A DNA stretch of 64,000 nt from assembly GCA_029961685.1 (NCBI GenBank), contig JARWKL010000006.1, positions 8,748,748 through 8,812,747 of the forward strand, given 5' to 3'. The translations under genes and the position numbers were made by a program. A model generated the notes under the pieces. It was given only the letters and a program-made list of their open reading frames with translations, made no database searches and was not told the origin of the DNA. This DNA is from Aristolochia californica. Lineage: Eukaryota > Streptophyta > Magnoliopsida > Piperales > Aristolochiaceae. Shown here in pieces: positions 35,621 through 45,997 of the stretch (positions are counted from its first letter, which is position 1; each line of letters opens with the position of its first letter).

Positions 35621-35956
35621 ATGCACGGGCGCCGCTCCCTAGGTGGACCATTAGCTCCCTTTGTTGAAGAGGTAGAACAGATTTGTAGGAAAACACACGA
35701 AGTCAAAGTAGGAGCTACCATGGCCAATCAGGGTGAACCATTACAGTTACCTGCAACAGGGAAGCTAAGATCCAGGTGGTTCGGTCCATTTGAGGTCACA
35801 CAGGTGTTTCCTCATGGCGCTATTGAGATCCGCAATCACAGAGATGGGTCGGTCTTCAAAGTTAACGGTCAGAGGCTCAAACCATATCTTGAGAATATCC
35901 CCACACCGGAGGAGGTCATGGTGATTTTCTTGGAAGAACCTGTCATTTTATCTTGA
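35621..35956 (+). pseudogene. Residual ORF: integrase C-terminal tail fused to a short upstream piece
   Basis: 111 codons. Residues from about 45 onward contain GKLRSRWFGPFEVTQVFPHG followed by an AIEIRN stretch and NGQRLKPYL, the typical C-terminal end of Ty3/gypsy (Athila/Tat) integrases that closes the pol polyprotein. The first 45 residues do not belong to integrase; they may be the beginning of gag brought next to it by the internal deletion. The frame is open, but without catalytic domains it cannot act as integrase. The LRSRW/FGPF and QRLKPYL motifs make the assignment firm; the origin of the N-terminal piece is a guess. Confidence 0.8.
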
Positions 35957-36024
35957 ATGCGTCAGAGTCTTGCTTACGACTATAAACTTAGCACATTGTG
36001 GGCAATCCCCACGTTTCTATCCCT

Positions 36025-36105
36025 TTGTACATTACAGTTTTATTTTTATTTTTATTTTATTTTATTTTATTTATTTATTTATTTATTTTTTATTTTTTGG
36101 TTTAT
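36025..36105 (+). repeat. (TTTTA)n/(TTTA)n simple repeat
   Basis: About 80 bp of TTTTA and TTTA repeats in the 3' interior of the Athila-like element. No function seen. Confidence 0.85.
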
Positions 36106-36150
36106 TCATTCTTATTTGCCGGTTGAGAGCATAAATGGTTCCGGTAGTCG

Positions 36151-36438
36151 ATGACTAGACTTTTGGTCCCTAGTTTGAGAGGTCTGTACTCAAACAACCG
36201 TTCTGGGATTGACCAGTTCGATCTTGAAGTATTGAATGAAAACCTTATGGTGAGTAACTTAAGGACTTGTGTTCAGCGCGTGATTCCTGCTGCCTTCAGT
36301 GGCCAGTCACACGGAGATTTCTTCAAAGTGTTATGTGGGATAGCGGTTTCATCTACGGATGATTACCTACGGGTACGGCTGATACGAGTAAATCTTCTTC
36401 AAGGGAGACTATGTATCATTCCTGGGGGTCTTTATTGA
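36151..36438 (+). CDS. Short open frame in the retrotransposon 3' interior (unrecognised)
   Basis: 95 codons between the integrase tail and the first polypurine-like tract. Athila elements can carry an env-like ORF here, but I see no signal peptide, membrane segment or recognised motif, and it may be chance. Kept at low confidence because composition is less AT-rich than its surroundings. Confidence 0.2.
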   Translation: MTRLLVPSLRGLYSNNRSGIDQFDLEVLNENLMVSNLRTCVQRVIPAAFSGQSHGDFFKVLCGIAVSSTDDYLRVRLIRVNLLQGRLCIIPGGLY

Positions 36439-36605
36439 CTTTTTGGTACTATTGTTGATGACCAAACACATATGGTCCCTCCTATGGATTTAGGAGCCCT
36501 GAGGGAGCTTAACCCTCAACCTGCTGGAGTATAACTAGCTAAGTTGTTATTCCTTTTTGTAGTCGTTCTAGTGTTTTAACTTTTCCCCATTGAGGACAAT
36601 ATCAG

Positions 36606-36632
36606 GTTTAGGTTTGGGGGGGGGGGGGGGGG
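36606..36632 (+). other. Upstream polypurine-like tract with a 17-G run
   Basis: GTTTAGGTTT followed by 17 G (36616-36632), preceded by CCCATTGAGGACAATATC, a phrase common before the polypurine tract of plant gypsy elements. The functional PPT lies 1.1 kb further on. The exact length of the G run is unreliable in any assembly. Confidence 0.6.
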
Positions 36633-37760
36633 AGGGAAACGACTCTTTTATGTCTTAGTAATAATTTTCTTTTGATTTCTATTCCCGGTTTTGAAATTAC
36701 TCCTCTTAGTATGTGGTTAACATTAGTAGAGTTAAAATAAGTTGTTCAAATGTGTTTCAAAAATTTTCGTAAATTTGTGTAGAATATGCCTATTAGAAAT
36801 CTGATATCATTTGTTATGATTCATGAGAATTCTGTGGGATAACTTACTATTGCATTAGACTTGAAACTTAGTTGCAAAAGAGAACATTTAAATCTAGTGT
36901 TGATCTATGTTAGTCTGAATAGTCTTGTATGCCTGTTTGAACTCAATCTTTTTTATACCTCAGTGAAATTCCTTGTTGTAATGTATGAATGCGATTGGAA
37001 ATGCTCTTGCTTGTAAAAGACAGATAACTTCAGAAATAGCCTGGGCAAACCCAGGGACATGCACCGGAGCAGTCGGTTACTTAAAAATAAGTGCATGTGC
37101 AGTGAAGACGAATACAAAATGGTGGTAATACCAAAAGTATTCAGTGAAGAAAAAAAATTACGCTGGTAATAGCATAAAATGGTTTTAAATCTGGAAGCAA
37201 TGAGTTTCCTTAACTTTGATTATGAATTGTAATTTGAAAGAAGTTGCAGGTCAAGATTGAAATTAGTATATTTCTTTTGTGAGATTGTCAGACAATAGGC
37301 TTACTCTACTATTTTCTCTTAATTGTGATGTAACCAGGATTTTATTGTTATTTGTTGCCTCTTTGTTCTGTTGAAGTAATAGCTTATGGGTCACATTGGT
37401 TCAGGTGGAGTAACAATGAGTGTATTTGGATTAATAATAGGCTATATTTTACACAGGTTTTCAAATTTCGCAAGATCTCATATGATTTTCAGATATTTTA
37501 CGATACTAAGTGTTAGTCATATGCTAATGAGGAGTAAATTTTCTTCAGTTTTTCTTTTATATTATTGATTTAGATGAATTTTGTGGGTAAATTCCATGCA
37601 AACTCTCACGAGACATAACTCGTCCACTACTGCAGAGTAGGGGATTAACGGCTTGTTGCATGCGCTAAATGCAATTATGCTCCCTATGAAAGTGGCATTT
37701 TGTTTTCCTAGGCTTAATTTTGGTTCGATTGTTGTTTTGCTAGGGACTAGCAAAGATTTA
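36633..37760 (+). other. 3' non-coding interior of the Athila-like element
   Basis: About 1.1 kb with no supported gene. Short frames at 37386-37568 and on the minus strand at 37562-37795 show no recognisable domain. A GCCTGGGCAAACCCAGGGAC stretch near 37040 is a GC-rich potential hairpin (CTGGG/CCCAG). Confidence 0.6.
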
Positions 37761-37772
37761 GGTTTGGGGGTG
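37761..37772 (+). other. Polypurine tract before the 3' LTR
   Basis: GGTTTGGGGG followed by TG and the LTR start TGATAGATG. It repeats the AGGTTTGGGG phrase seen at 36609, so the element carries two PPT-like tracts. Confidence 0.75.
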
Positions 37773-39375
37773 TGATAGATGTCATATTCTGACATGAGAA
37801 CTAGGTTAATTATAATAGAATAACCTTTATAATTGTGTTATAGGTGGTTATTTATCGGTTTTCAAATGAAATGAGCATTTATTGAATTTGGCATTAATCA
37901 CTGTCGATATTGCATATTTCTCTCTCCTGATTTATATTTCATTATTTTTTAGTTTTATTTCTGCCTGAAATGCTTTTTATAGATTCAATTATGGAATTTC
38001 AGGAGAATTTGGGAGGAGAAGAAGATATTTACCAAAATGCCCTTAGTGAAATGGAGGTAATTTCTAGGGCAAATCGTTTTAAAATAAGAAAAATCATATT
38101 TAAAGCAAAGAAGGAGACCCGAGGGGAGAGACCCGGGAGGGAAAACCCGAGAGGGGGAAGCGTGAAGAGAAAACAGAGATGGAGACCAAAACAGAGGACT
38201 TTGACCGAAAACAGGGGAGGACCCGAGAGGAGTTCCCCACCGTCGTTCGCCGGGCCAATACCTTCTGCCGCGCCACCATCGTCCATTGCCGTCCACTGTC
38301 GTCCAGCAACCGAGAACAAACCCGAGGAGAGCTCGAGAGAGTCTCCGTCGAGGTGAGTTCGACAGTCGTCGCTCGCCAGGCCGAGAAGTGATCCGAGAGG
38401 GCTTCTCCGGTGCCAACTCCGCTTTCCGACCGTCCTTCGGCGTCGGTTACGTTTTTCCGACCATTCCCGGAGCGATTCCGACTCCGACCGAGACTCGAGA
38501 GAGCCGGTTAGAGAACTTCATCTCTGTTTCGTTCTTCGCCAGACGTAACCTCCATCCGTCGGCTTCTATTCGTCGTCGCCGGCGTCGTCTCTACCTCCGG
38601 TCACTCACTATTGCTACCCGACGCCACCAATTTTCGGAAATTGCAGCACCCATGAGAACGAGTTGCTGCCCGAGCGAGAGGAAGGAGAAGGGGAGTAATT
38701 CGTCATTATTGAATTTAATTTTTTATATAGTTTGAAGTTAGGTTTTGAATGTTAATTGAATCTGATTTGATAATTAATGTTTATTTAAGATTTGTTTTCT
38801 GGATATTTGATTAAATTAGCTAATTAGGGTAGGATTATAATTGAGGTTGGATTTTGGTATTTTAATCCGATTTTTGTCTTTCACTCTATGCGCCCGAGAG
38901 GGGCTAGACGCAAGGATTGAGAAATCGGATTCGTGATTACATGGCGCTCGAGAGAGGCACGAATCACGGTAAAATCCAGAGTTGATAATTTTAGCATCAT
39001 CACAATAAGAAATTGATTCTCTGCATTCTATTGTAATCCGCTCTTTGTCATTAACTCTAGGCGTCCGAGTGGGGCTAGACGCAAGGTTTGAGAATCCGGA
39101 TTCATGGTTTCGTGGCGATCGAGAGGCACGAATCACGATAAAATCCAGAGTTGACGTTTCCTATTGTGTAAGTAGTTAATTAGATTATTGCTTGATAATG
39201 TAGGATATAATTAGTGTTTAGTTCAGATTAATTCACATATTTGGTTAGGCTAGTTGACTGAAGAATACACAAAATTCAATCCTCCATGTGGATATGACCT
39301 CGCTTACTTCTAGATTACATGAACGATTCGTACGCTTGCGAGGTATTAAAGCCGATGTAATTAAATTTTACATTA
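37773..39375 (+). repeat. 3' LTR (1603 bp)
   Basis: Aligned throughout with the 5' LTR, with scattered substitutions and few small indels. Begins TGATAGATGTC and ends TTTTACATTA. Carries the same CpG-rich core and 171 bp tandem repeat. In its second repeat the right hairpin arm reads CACGAATC against a left arm GATTCATG, leaving one mismatch. Confidence 0.92.
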
Positions 39376-39380
39376 ATAAT
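39376..39380 (+). other. Target-site duplication ATAAT (right)
   Basis: Second copy of the 5 bp duplication, followed by CAATATCATCCCC, which continues the interrupted viral frame. Confidence 0.9.
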
Positions 39381-41480
39381 CAATATCATCCCCAGGATCA
39401 GAATTTAAGAGAATTTTAGCCAACTGGATTCTCAATACTTCATCTATTTGAAGTTGGTTCAGTTTCTCTTTAGTTTTGCATCTATTGGAATAGTGGCCTA
39501 ATTTGCCACATTTGTAACAGACAATTTTCTTTTTGTCTGGAGGAGTTCTTCTAGGAGGTGGTTTCTGACGTGGCGGAGGTCTCCTAGTTTTATGACGAGT
39601 CTTTTGATAAGACTATTTTTTGGGATATCTCCTACTCTGATGGGAGTATGGTTCTGGTCTATTAGAATGCGAGACTTTCCCTTTTCCCTTCCTTTGAAGG
39701 GAAGGTGGTGGACCTGTGTCACAGGCAAACTGTTTACAGAATTCACCAAGCTCATGCTTACCAGTAAGATTTTGTTTCTTAAGCTGAGCTTGAAGCTTTA
39801 AATCATTACATAAGGTTAGTCCTTCTTGGATGATAGCACTGGTAAGGAGACCATATGTATATTGATGGTAGTTGATAATTCCTACCTCATTACCTAACCT
39901 TTTTCTCACCTTGCTGGCAAAAAGAGTTGGTAATCCATCAATAAATTTAGCTTTCCAATAGTCATTATTGGCATCGGTTCTTTGCATAACCTTAGTGAGG
40001 AAAACATCTTTATACCATCTAAAATGGCTAAGTGTTCTACACCTTAGATTCTGCAACACCTCTCTTCCCTTATCAGTAGTGGAAGTTAAATTTCCAATAA
40101 AATGATGAACAATACTTGAAATTAAGGTATAAACCGCATCATCCTCACCAAGGTAGGCTTGGCCTAATTCAGTTTTATTACCTTTTTGGAATTATAAATT
40201 TCATGATGTTGTTCAGGGGTGAGGATATTATCCCACCAACCTTTAAGGGTTCCAAAAAACCCAGCAGGTAACATTTCTGCTATTCCTTGATCAGTATTCT
40301 TATGTTGCCAACAAATTGTACAATACATAAGCATTCAGCGACAATGTTCTAGAATCTGATATTCAGACATGGCGTCTATGTTCCATTCATAGATTGATCT
40401 TCCATCATAAGCCTTTTGATCCATATACACATTCTCTTCATATAATAGGTCTTGAGGTGTAGGCCTATGATAATAGAATTTGTGATTTAGATCCCAATCT
40501 CGAGTAGATTTTTTAGTATAATTTAATTTTTGAATACTCGGTTGGTCCCTAATCATGTCCTGAAGCATTTCTTCAGTCTAATTGACATTGGTTAAACCCA
40601 AATCTTTAAGATTAGAGTTTTGACCTTCATCAGAGTCAAAGTATGCTGAAGGAGTTAAGTCTTCAGTATTTTGTGATAAAGAATCTTCTTGAGATTCATG
40701 AGATTCTAAAACCTGAATGCTTTTTAAAATTTCATCGGCTTTAGCCGCTTTGGCTTGTTTGAGTTGATCTTCAGAAAGATTTAGTCTTCCAAGCCTGGTT
40801 AATAATTCGTCAACAACTTCAGAATTATTATCCAATTTAAAATTCCTAATTGGAATAGGTGGTTTGATGAGTGGTTTATTATTCATCAATAAAGGTAACT
40901 TTCGAGAAGATAAGTCAAAAGGATTTTGACAATATTTCTCTTGTGTCCCTTTGTCCAATAAATCTTCAATGCGCGTAAGCTGTTGGCCTATCGTTTGAAG
41001 ATTTAAATTGGTAAAGTTGTTTTGTCTCTTGATCTGACCCATAGGATTTAGGCTAATTTCAGGATTAACAAAAGCAACTGCTTCTACAAAATCAGCAGTT
41101 TTGCCTAATGTGCTTGAGAGTTCAAGCATAATTGGATCAGTAAGAGGATGAGCTGATCAAATATTGATACCAGACATCAGCTGCCATTCTTTCGTTAGGG
41201 TTGAAAGAGTGGGAGAGGTGGAAGAAACTAAGGGTCGTTTCTCCGCTTGCTTATGTCTGAAACGCATAAACCAATCAACGAAAGACATAATAACCTTATT
41301 TGTTTCCAAATAAATAAAAAAATCATTTGATAATTCCATGTGTTATGCGGCCCCATAGGTGTCAAAAAACCAATGTTTGAAACCTAGATTGTTGGGGTGA
41401 AAGAATTCAGCTTTAATGGCTACGCGATCCACTACAAAAGGTGGTGGGGCTGGGGTACGCTGTAAGGATGTAAAAATCAT
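39381..41480 (-). pseudogene. Copy A: CP-pol ORF, 5' part (capsid and CCHC zinc knuckle)
   Basis: Starts at ATG 41480-41478, two bases after the MP stop (TAACTATG). The beginning has a WFFDTYG motif and FVDWFMRF, resembling the region between MP and CP of petuvirus-like polyproteins. Next come a Lys/Glu-rich probable coiled coil (about 40700-40800), a capsid region with GFFGTLKGWW and WKAKFIDGLP, a basic tract, then a zinc knuckle CYKCGKLGHYSNRC (CX2CX4HX4C) near 39480-39525. Stops lie near 41340, 41155, 40568 and 40334, with a frameshift near 40190, so it is a pseudogene. The retrotransposon cuts it 100 bp after the knuckle. Confidence 0.88.
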
Positions 41481-41482
41481 AG

Positions 41483-42505
41483 TTACAGAGTAAAACCGGT
41501 CATGTCACTGGGAGTGGGAGAAGTCCTATCATGCTCCCTTCCTTGGTAGACCCCATGAGGTATCTGGGTTTCTGATATGTGGATGCCTTTTAATGAGGAA
41601 TCATCCTTGATGGATTGTTTTTCATCCAATTCCTGTAGGGGAGAGGATTGGCCTACATCTGAATATCTGGATGACGTTGGTGGTAAAGAAACTCGATAAG
41701 GAGTTTTGTCTTCGAAATAAATTACCACATCACCATCAGTTGATTGGATGACTTGATCAATATCCTGATTAATCAGGAGTCGTGGAGGAACTGCCTGAGG
41801 AATAGTCCAATTGGCTGGGAAATGAATTTCCTCCCAATTGATCATCCTAGGAGTAGCAACATTTGCACTCATCAAATCTGTTTCGATCAATACGGTCTTA
41901 CCTGGATATGGTAAGTGTAATACCTTAGGGACTAAGGTATTCATAATTTTGAAATGAATCCTTGCAATAACTGCAATGGTTTCAGTTCCAGGAATAAAAT
42001 TGTATCCCTATGTTAGAATCCTCAACTAGATAGATTCTAACAAATTCCTATCTATTAAAGATAGGGTGAGGTTTGGATGGACGTTAAAGTAAACAGGTCC
42101 CCTACTGAGACTTGTTTTGACAATACCCATTAATGAGGGTTTCCAATCCAAATAGCGACCATCACGAAGTATGGCATGAAGACATGTGTTCATCCCTAAT
42201 AAGGTCAAGGGTTTGAACGCAATCTGGATGCACCCAATATGCATATATTTCTTTTCAGTATCTGCAAGATACTTATTAAGTTCAGTTAACTCTAATAATT
42301 TAAGAGTTGAATCTTGATTTTCAAGATTAATTGTTTGTTCCAGGGTTTTAATTCCCATGGTACTAGAAAGGGTGAAGGTTCCTTTCTTATATATTGATGT
42401 AGTTTTAATAGACAGAATTGTCCAATCATTTAATTGTTGTTGAACTTTATATTCAACCAAAGATGCATTCTTAACAGATCCAGTAATCCTACAACTGGAT
42501 GCCAT
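41483..42505 (-). pseudogene. Copy A: movement protein ORF (340 codons)
   Basis: Begins at ATG 42505, the first codon conserved between both MP copies; an in-frame ATG 13 codons upstream is less likely. The middle (VKPLT-like FKPLTLLGMN, LRDGRYLDW, GIVKTSL, YFNVHPNLTLSL) is the core of the 30K-superfamily movement proteins of Caulimoviridae, which modify plasmodesmata. Length is 1023 nt, exactly as in copy C, with no indel. Two TAG codons (42026-42028 and 42008-42010; codons 160 and 166) correspond to CAG in copy C, so both are C-to-T changes in this copy. Confidence 0.88.
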
Positions 42506-42947
42506 GCTTGGACAAATTAAAAATTTAAAACCAAAGTTAAACAAATTAAACTAACTACACAACAGCAGGAGTGGTAAAAGAAAATCAGAAGGAGGAATAT
42601 CCTAGTATGAAGTAAACATATTATAAACTGATTATATGGCAATCATGAACGAAGCAAACTATTGTTCATAATATCATAATTAATTTACTGTTCATTATCT
42701 TCTTGATTAGATACACGTCTGTCAACGATTTAAGAGTATAGCGGCCCTCAAAGCCTACGTCTATCCACGACAATAGCAACACGGGCATACCTCAACGCGA
42801 CTTGGGTGACGTCCATATCATAAAAAGAACGAGGATGAATATAAATCATTATAACATTGCGAAGTAAGTTAACTTCCCTGATGATTAAAATATAAAAAAT
42901 TTAAAATAGCTTACCCCATACCTGGATATTCAAGGTTTATCCTTCCA
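42506..42947 (-). other. Copy A: leader between PBS and MP
   Basis: About 440 nt, near-identical in copies C and D. It contains several ATG/stop pairs and no long frame, as expected of a caulimovirid leader that is translated by shunting or leaky scanning. RNA structure was not computed. Confidence 0.8.
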
Positions 42948-42961
42948 TGGATCTGATACCA
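42948..42961 (-). other. tRNA-Met primer-binding site of copy A
   Basis: Minus strand TGGTATCAGATCCA, one transversion from TGGTATCAGAGCCA. Defines the origin of the viral genome map. The distance to the second PBS at 29479, minus the 5653 bp retrotransposon plus TSD, gives a genome of about 7.83 kb. Confidence 0.9.
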
Positions 42962-43105
42962 AATTACAGCGGGAAGTAGAAAATTAAAATTAAATAGTAC
43001 AAAGACAGAAGGCGTAACACACAGACAAAAACTCAAGAATTATTCAAAGCTTTTCACAATAACATAAAATACTTATAGAAAAATCCAAGTCTTACAAACA
43101 CACGA
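42962..43105 (-). other. Copy A: 5' terminal region upstream of the PBS
   Basis: Matches 29480-29625, downstream of the TATA box at the other end of copy A, so copy A is terminally redundant like a pregenomic transcript. It starts with CTCGTGTG about 65 bp downstream of the equivalent TATA position; the promoter itself is not repeated here. Confidence 0.8.
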
Positions 43106-43106
43106 G

Positions 43107-45425
43107 TTAAGAATTGATTTGGCAGCAGAACAATCTACTCTTAAAAGGAATTTTTGATTTAATAAATCATCTTGGAATTAATGAGTGCAATTAATTATTG
43201 CTAAAATTTCCTGTTCAACAGTAGAATAATTAATCTGTTCATCATGCCAATTGCCAGAGGTAAATCTAACTAGTTCTTCTTTACCTGATGGATTTCTTTT
43301 TTTTAAGATACCACCATAGCCTATATGGGAGGCATCAATCTCTACTACCTTCGGATATGAAGGATTGGTTAGGTTAAGACAAGGGAATTGTTTAACCTTA
43401 CTCTTGATTAATTGGACTGCCAGTTTATGTTTAGGAGTCCAAGGCTCAGGATTCTTTCTGAGTCGTTTATGTAATATTGCGGAGTCTTGAGCAAGATGAG
43501 GATAATAATCCGTAATATAATTGAGACTTCCTAGAAATCTCTGAAGTTGAGTTTTCTCCAGTAATTCATCCAAAAACTTGGAGGCAAACTCAATGCTTCT
43601 ATCAATGGGAACTATTTTTCCCTTGTAAATATTGTGACCTAAAAATCTAACAGAGGTCTGAAATAATTTCATTTTCGGTGCCGATATCACCAACCCATGT
43701 TTTCTAATAACCGTTTTGAAAACATGTAAATGCTTAAAATGAGTATCAATAGATTCTGAGTAAACAAGGATATCATCAATATAAACAATGGTAAATTCGG
43801 GATAAGGAGCAAATATATCATTCATGATATTTTGAAATTCAGATGGAGCATTTTTCAAACCGAAAGGCATAACATTCTATTCAAAGTGACCAAAAGGGAC
43901 AGTGAATGTAGTCTTATATTTATCCTTTTCATTGATTTGAATTTGCCAATATCCAGATTTCAAATCAAAATTTGAAAAGATTTTAGTAGAAAACAATCTG
44001 TCTAATAAATCTTTTTTATTTGGGATAGGATATCGAATCCATCTCAAACAATCATTCAGTGGTATATAATTAACCACTAATCTTGGAACACCTCGTTCCT
44101 TTTCTGTATTTTTATTTACATAAAATGTTGTACAACTCCATGGGGAGTAAGATTTTCTAATTAATTTCTTATCCAACAGATTTTGGATTTCCTTCTTGCA
44201 AAGGTCTAGTAAGGTATGTTTCATTTGACTAGGCCTTGCTTTTGTCGGGATGGTTCTTTCATTGAACTCATCAATATATGGTAAATTCACAATATATTTA
44301 TGTCGATTCCAAAAAACAGTAGGAATGTCACTACAAATTTCTTGGGAAAATATTTTCTGAAGAAAACTAATTTTCTCTTTTATATCTATAGCTTCCAACT
44401 GTTGTTCAAGGGTTAAAAATTGAATTTCTTTATATAGGAAACTAAGATGTTCTTTAACATTTCTTAATTCAAAAATCTAATTGATAAAACTAATTTGTGG
44501 AGGAGATTTGAAAGAGAAATATATCGGTTAATTATTAACCTGTCCAAGAATTCCTTTATTATCAATGCCTTTAATTGGAATGATTTCTCCAAAAAAGGAG
44601 TGCCTAATATGACATGTTGAGTCATATTCTTGACTAATAAAAAGTCTGTATTAATACATTGATTATTAGTGCAAATGGAGGCATTATTTAATTTGTATTT
44701 CATTTTTCATTTTGTCTCCATTGGCATTAGCCAAAGTTTGAGTTGTTTTCTCAAAATATTGGGTTGGGATTAACCCTTCCTAGATGCAGTTTAAATCTGC
44801 TCCACTATCAATCAGAGCTGTCAGTTTAGGAATGACAAAGTTTTGATCAATTACCAAATTAATAACAGTATGCCACCTTTGATGGATGACTTTGGTAATT
44901 TGATTAAGAAAAGATTCCTCAAATTTCTTTTCTTTATGTGAACTACTTTGTGCACATTTTTGTTAGAGCTTTTTATAAAGAGATTTTAATTCTTTTAATT
45001 CAAGCTTGATTTCTTTAATTTCTCCCTTTAATGAGGAGATGGATACGGGTTGTTTTGAATAATTGGTTTCTTCATGACGACCAATAATTACCTTCAAAAA
45101 ATAAGGTTTTACTCCTTGAATGGGAGGTATCTTTGAAGTAGTTTGCATTTGATCAAGATATTCTTTGATTAAATATCATTTTGTTTGAGGATCCTCCTCT
45201 TGATCAATGTTCTCTAGCATACGTTGTTGATCATTGGTAAGAACATTAATCTGATGCATTTGTGCCACAGATTGAAGATGGGAACAACTACAATCTTGGT
45301 CATCTGATTGATTGGATGAGGCAAAATCAATATCATCCCCAGAATCAGAATTTAAGAGACTTTTAGCCAGCTGGATTCTCAATCCTTCATCTATTTGAAG
45401 TTGGTTAAGTTTCTCTTTAGTTTCT
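43107..45425 (-). pseudogene. Copy B: CP-pol fragment (end of CP, protease, RT, RNase H)
   Basis: Begins just after the zinc-knuckle region and runs through protease (DSGA intact near 44798-44812, followed by a stop five codons on), RT (FDLKSGYWQI, then a Trp-to-stop change just before MPFGLKN near 43871, intact YIDD) and RNase H with DAS and an STVEQE stretch, to a cut at 43107-43115. It lacks MP, ORF3, promoter and PBS. Compared with copy A it keeps the catalytic protease Asp and the 35 and 13 bp that A has lost, so A and B decayed independently. Its missing RNase H end is found at its other edge. Confidence 0.88.
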
Positions 45426-45541
45426 CTTTAATTCTCCTTTGATATGTTCTATGTCAAAATCAAAGGTGCTTAAGTCCGCCTGCCATCTGCCAAAGATTTG
45501 TTTGGAAGTAAGATTCTTCACATCCTTCTTAAGAATTAATT
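45426..45541 (-). pseudogene. Copy B: displaced RNase H C-terminal piece
   Basis: About 110 bp that continue the RNase H frame exactly where copy B stops at 43107-43115, through SKQIF and a DIEHIKGEL stretch (compare 31441-31556). It is placed upstream of the protease part instead of downstream of RT. The join at about 45421-45432 carries a TTTCTCTTTA near-duplication. Reading copy B as an opened circle explains this order. Confidence 0.85.
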
Positions 45542-45555
45542 TGGTATCAGAGCCA
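45542..45555 (+). other. tRNA-Met primer-binding site of copy C
   Basis: TGGTATCAGAGCCA on the plus strand, a perfect match to the caulimovirid consensus and the best preserved of the three sites. Copy C begins here, joined to minus-strand RNase H sequence through a shared ATTTGG. Confidence 0.92.
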
Positions 45556-45997
45556 TGGAAAGCTAAACCTTGAATATCCCTGTATGGGGTAAGCTATTAT
45601 AAATTTTTTATATTTTAATCATCAGGGGAGTTAACTTACTTCGCAATGTTATAATGATTTACTACTCATCCTCGTTCTTCTTATGTATGGGACGTCACCC
45701 AAGTTGCATTGAGGTATGCCCGTGTTGTCGTTGCCGTGGATAGGCGTAAGCGTTGAGGGCCGCTATACTCTTAAATTGTTGACAACGTGTATCTGATCAA
45801 GAAGATAATGAACAGTAAATTAGTTATAATATTATGAACAATTGTTTGCTTCGTTCATGATTACCATATAATCATTTTATAATATGTTTACTTCATACTA
45901 GGATATTCCTCCTTCTGGTTTTCATTTACCACTCCTGTTGTTGTGTAGTTAGTTTAATTTATTTAACTTTGGTTTTAAATTGTTAATTCGTCCAAGC
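45556..45997 (+). other. Copy C: leader between PBS and MP
   Basis: Plus-strand counterpart of 42506-42947 with small substitutions and indels. No coding frame is supported. Confidence 0.8.

Larger units (their letters stand above)
33728..39375 (+). mobile_element. Non-autonomous Athila-like Ty3/gypsy LTR retrotransposon
   Basis: 5648 bp, LTRs of 1606 and 1603 bp, 5 bp TSD (ATAAT), a PBS matching tRNA-Asp at 17 of 18 bases and a polypurine tract before the 3' LTR. The tRNA-Asp primer and long LTRs point to the Athila lineage. The 2439 bp interior lacks gag, protease, RT and most of integrase; only the integrase C-terminal tail remains, so it must have been mobilised by another element. It lies inside copy A of the viral genome, in opposite orientation. 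By eye the LTRs differ at roughly 3-4% of positions, mostly C/T and G/A transitions. Confidence 0.92.

Noticed and set aside
36601..36620. GGTTTAGGTTTGGGG as interstitial telomere repeat
   Set aside because: Two imperfect TTTAGGG-like units only; it is part of the polypurine tract of the gypsy element.
37386..37795. Two short frames in the 3' interior of the Athila-like element
   Set aside because: About 60-77 codons, no motif, in non-coding sequence before the polypurine tract.
45542..45555. tRNA-like matches at the primer-binding sites
   Set aside because: Only the 14-18 bases complementary to a tRNA 3' end are present; there is no cloverleaf.
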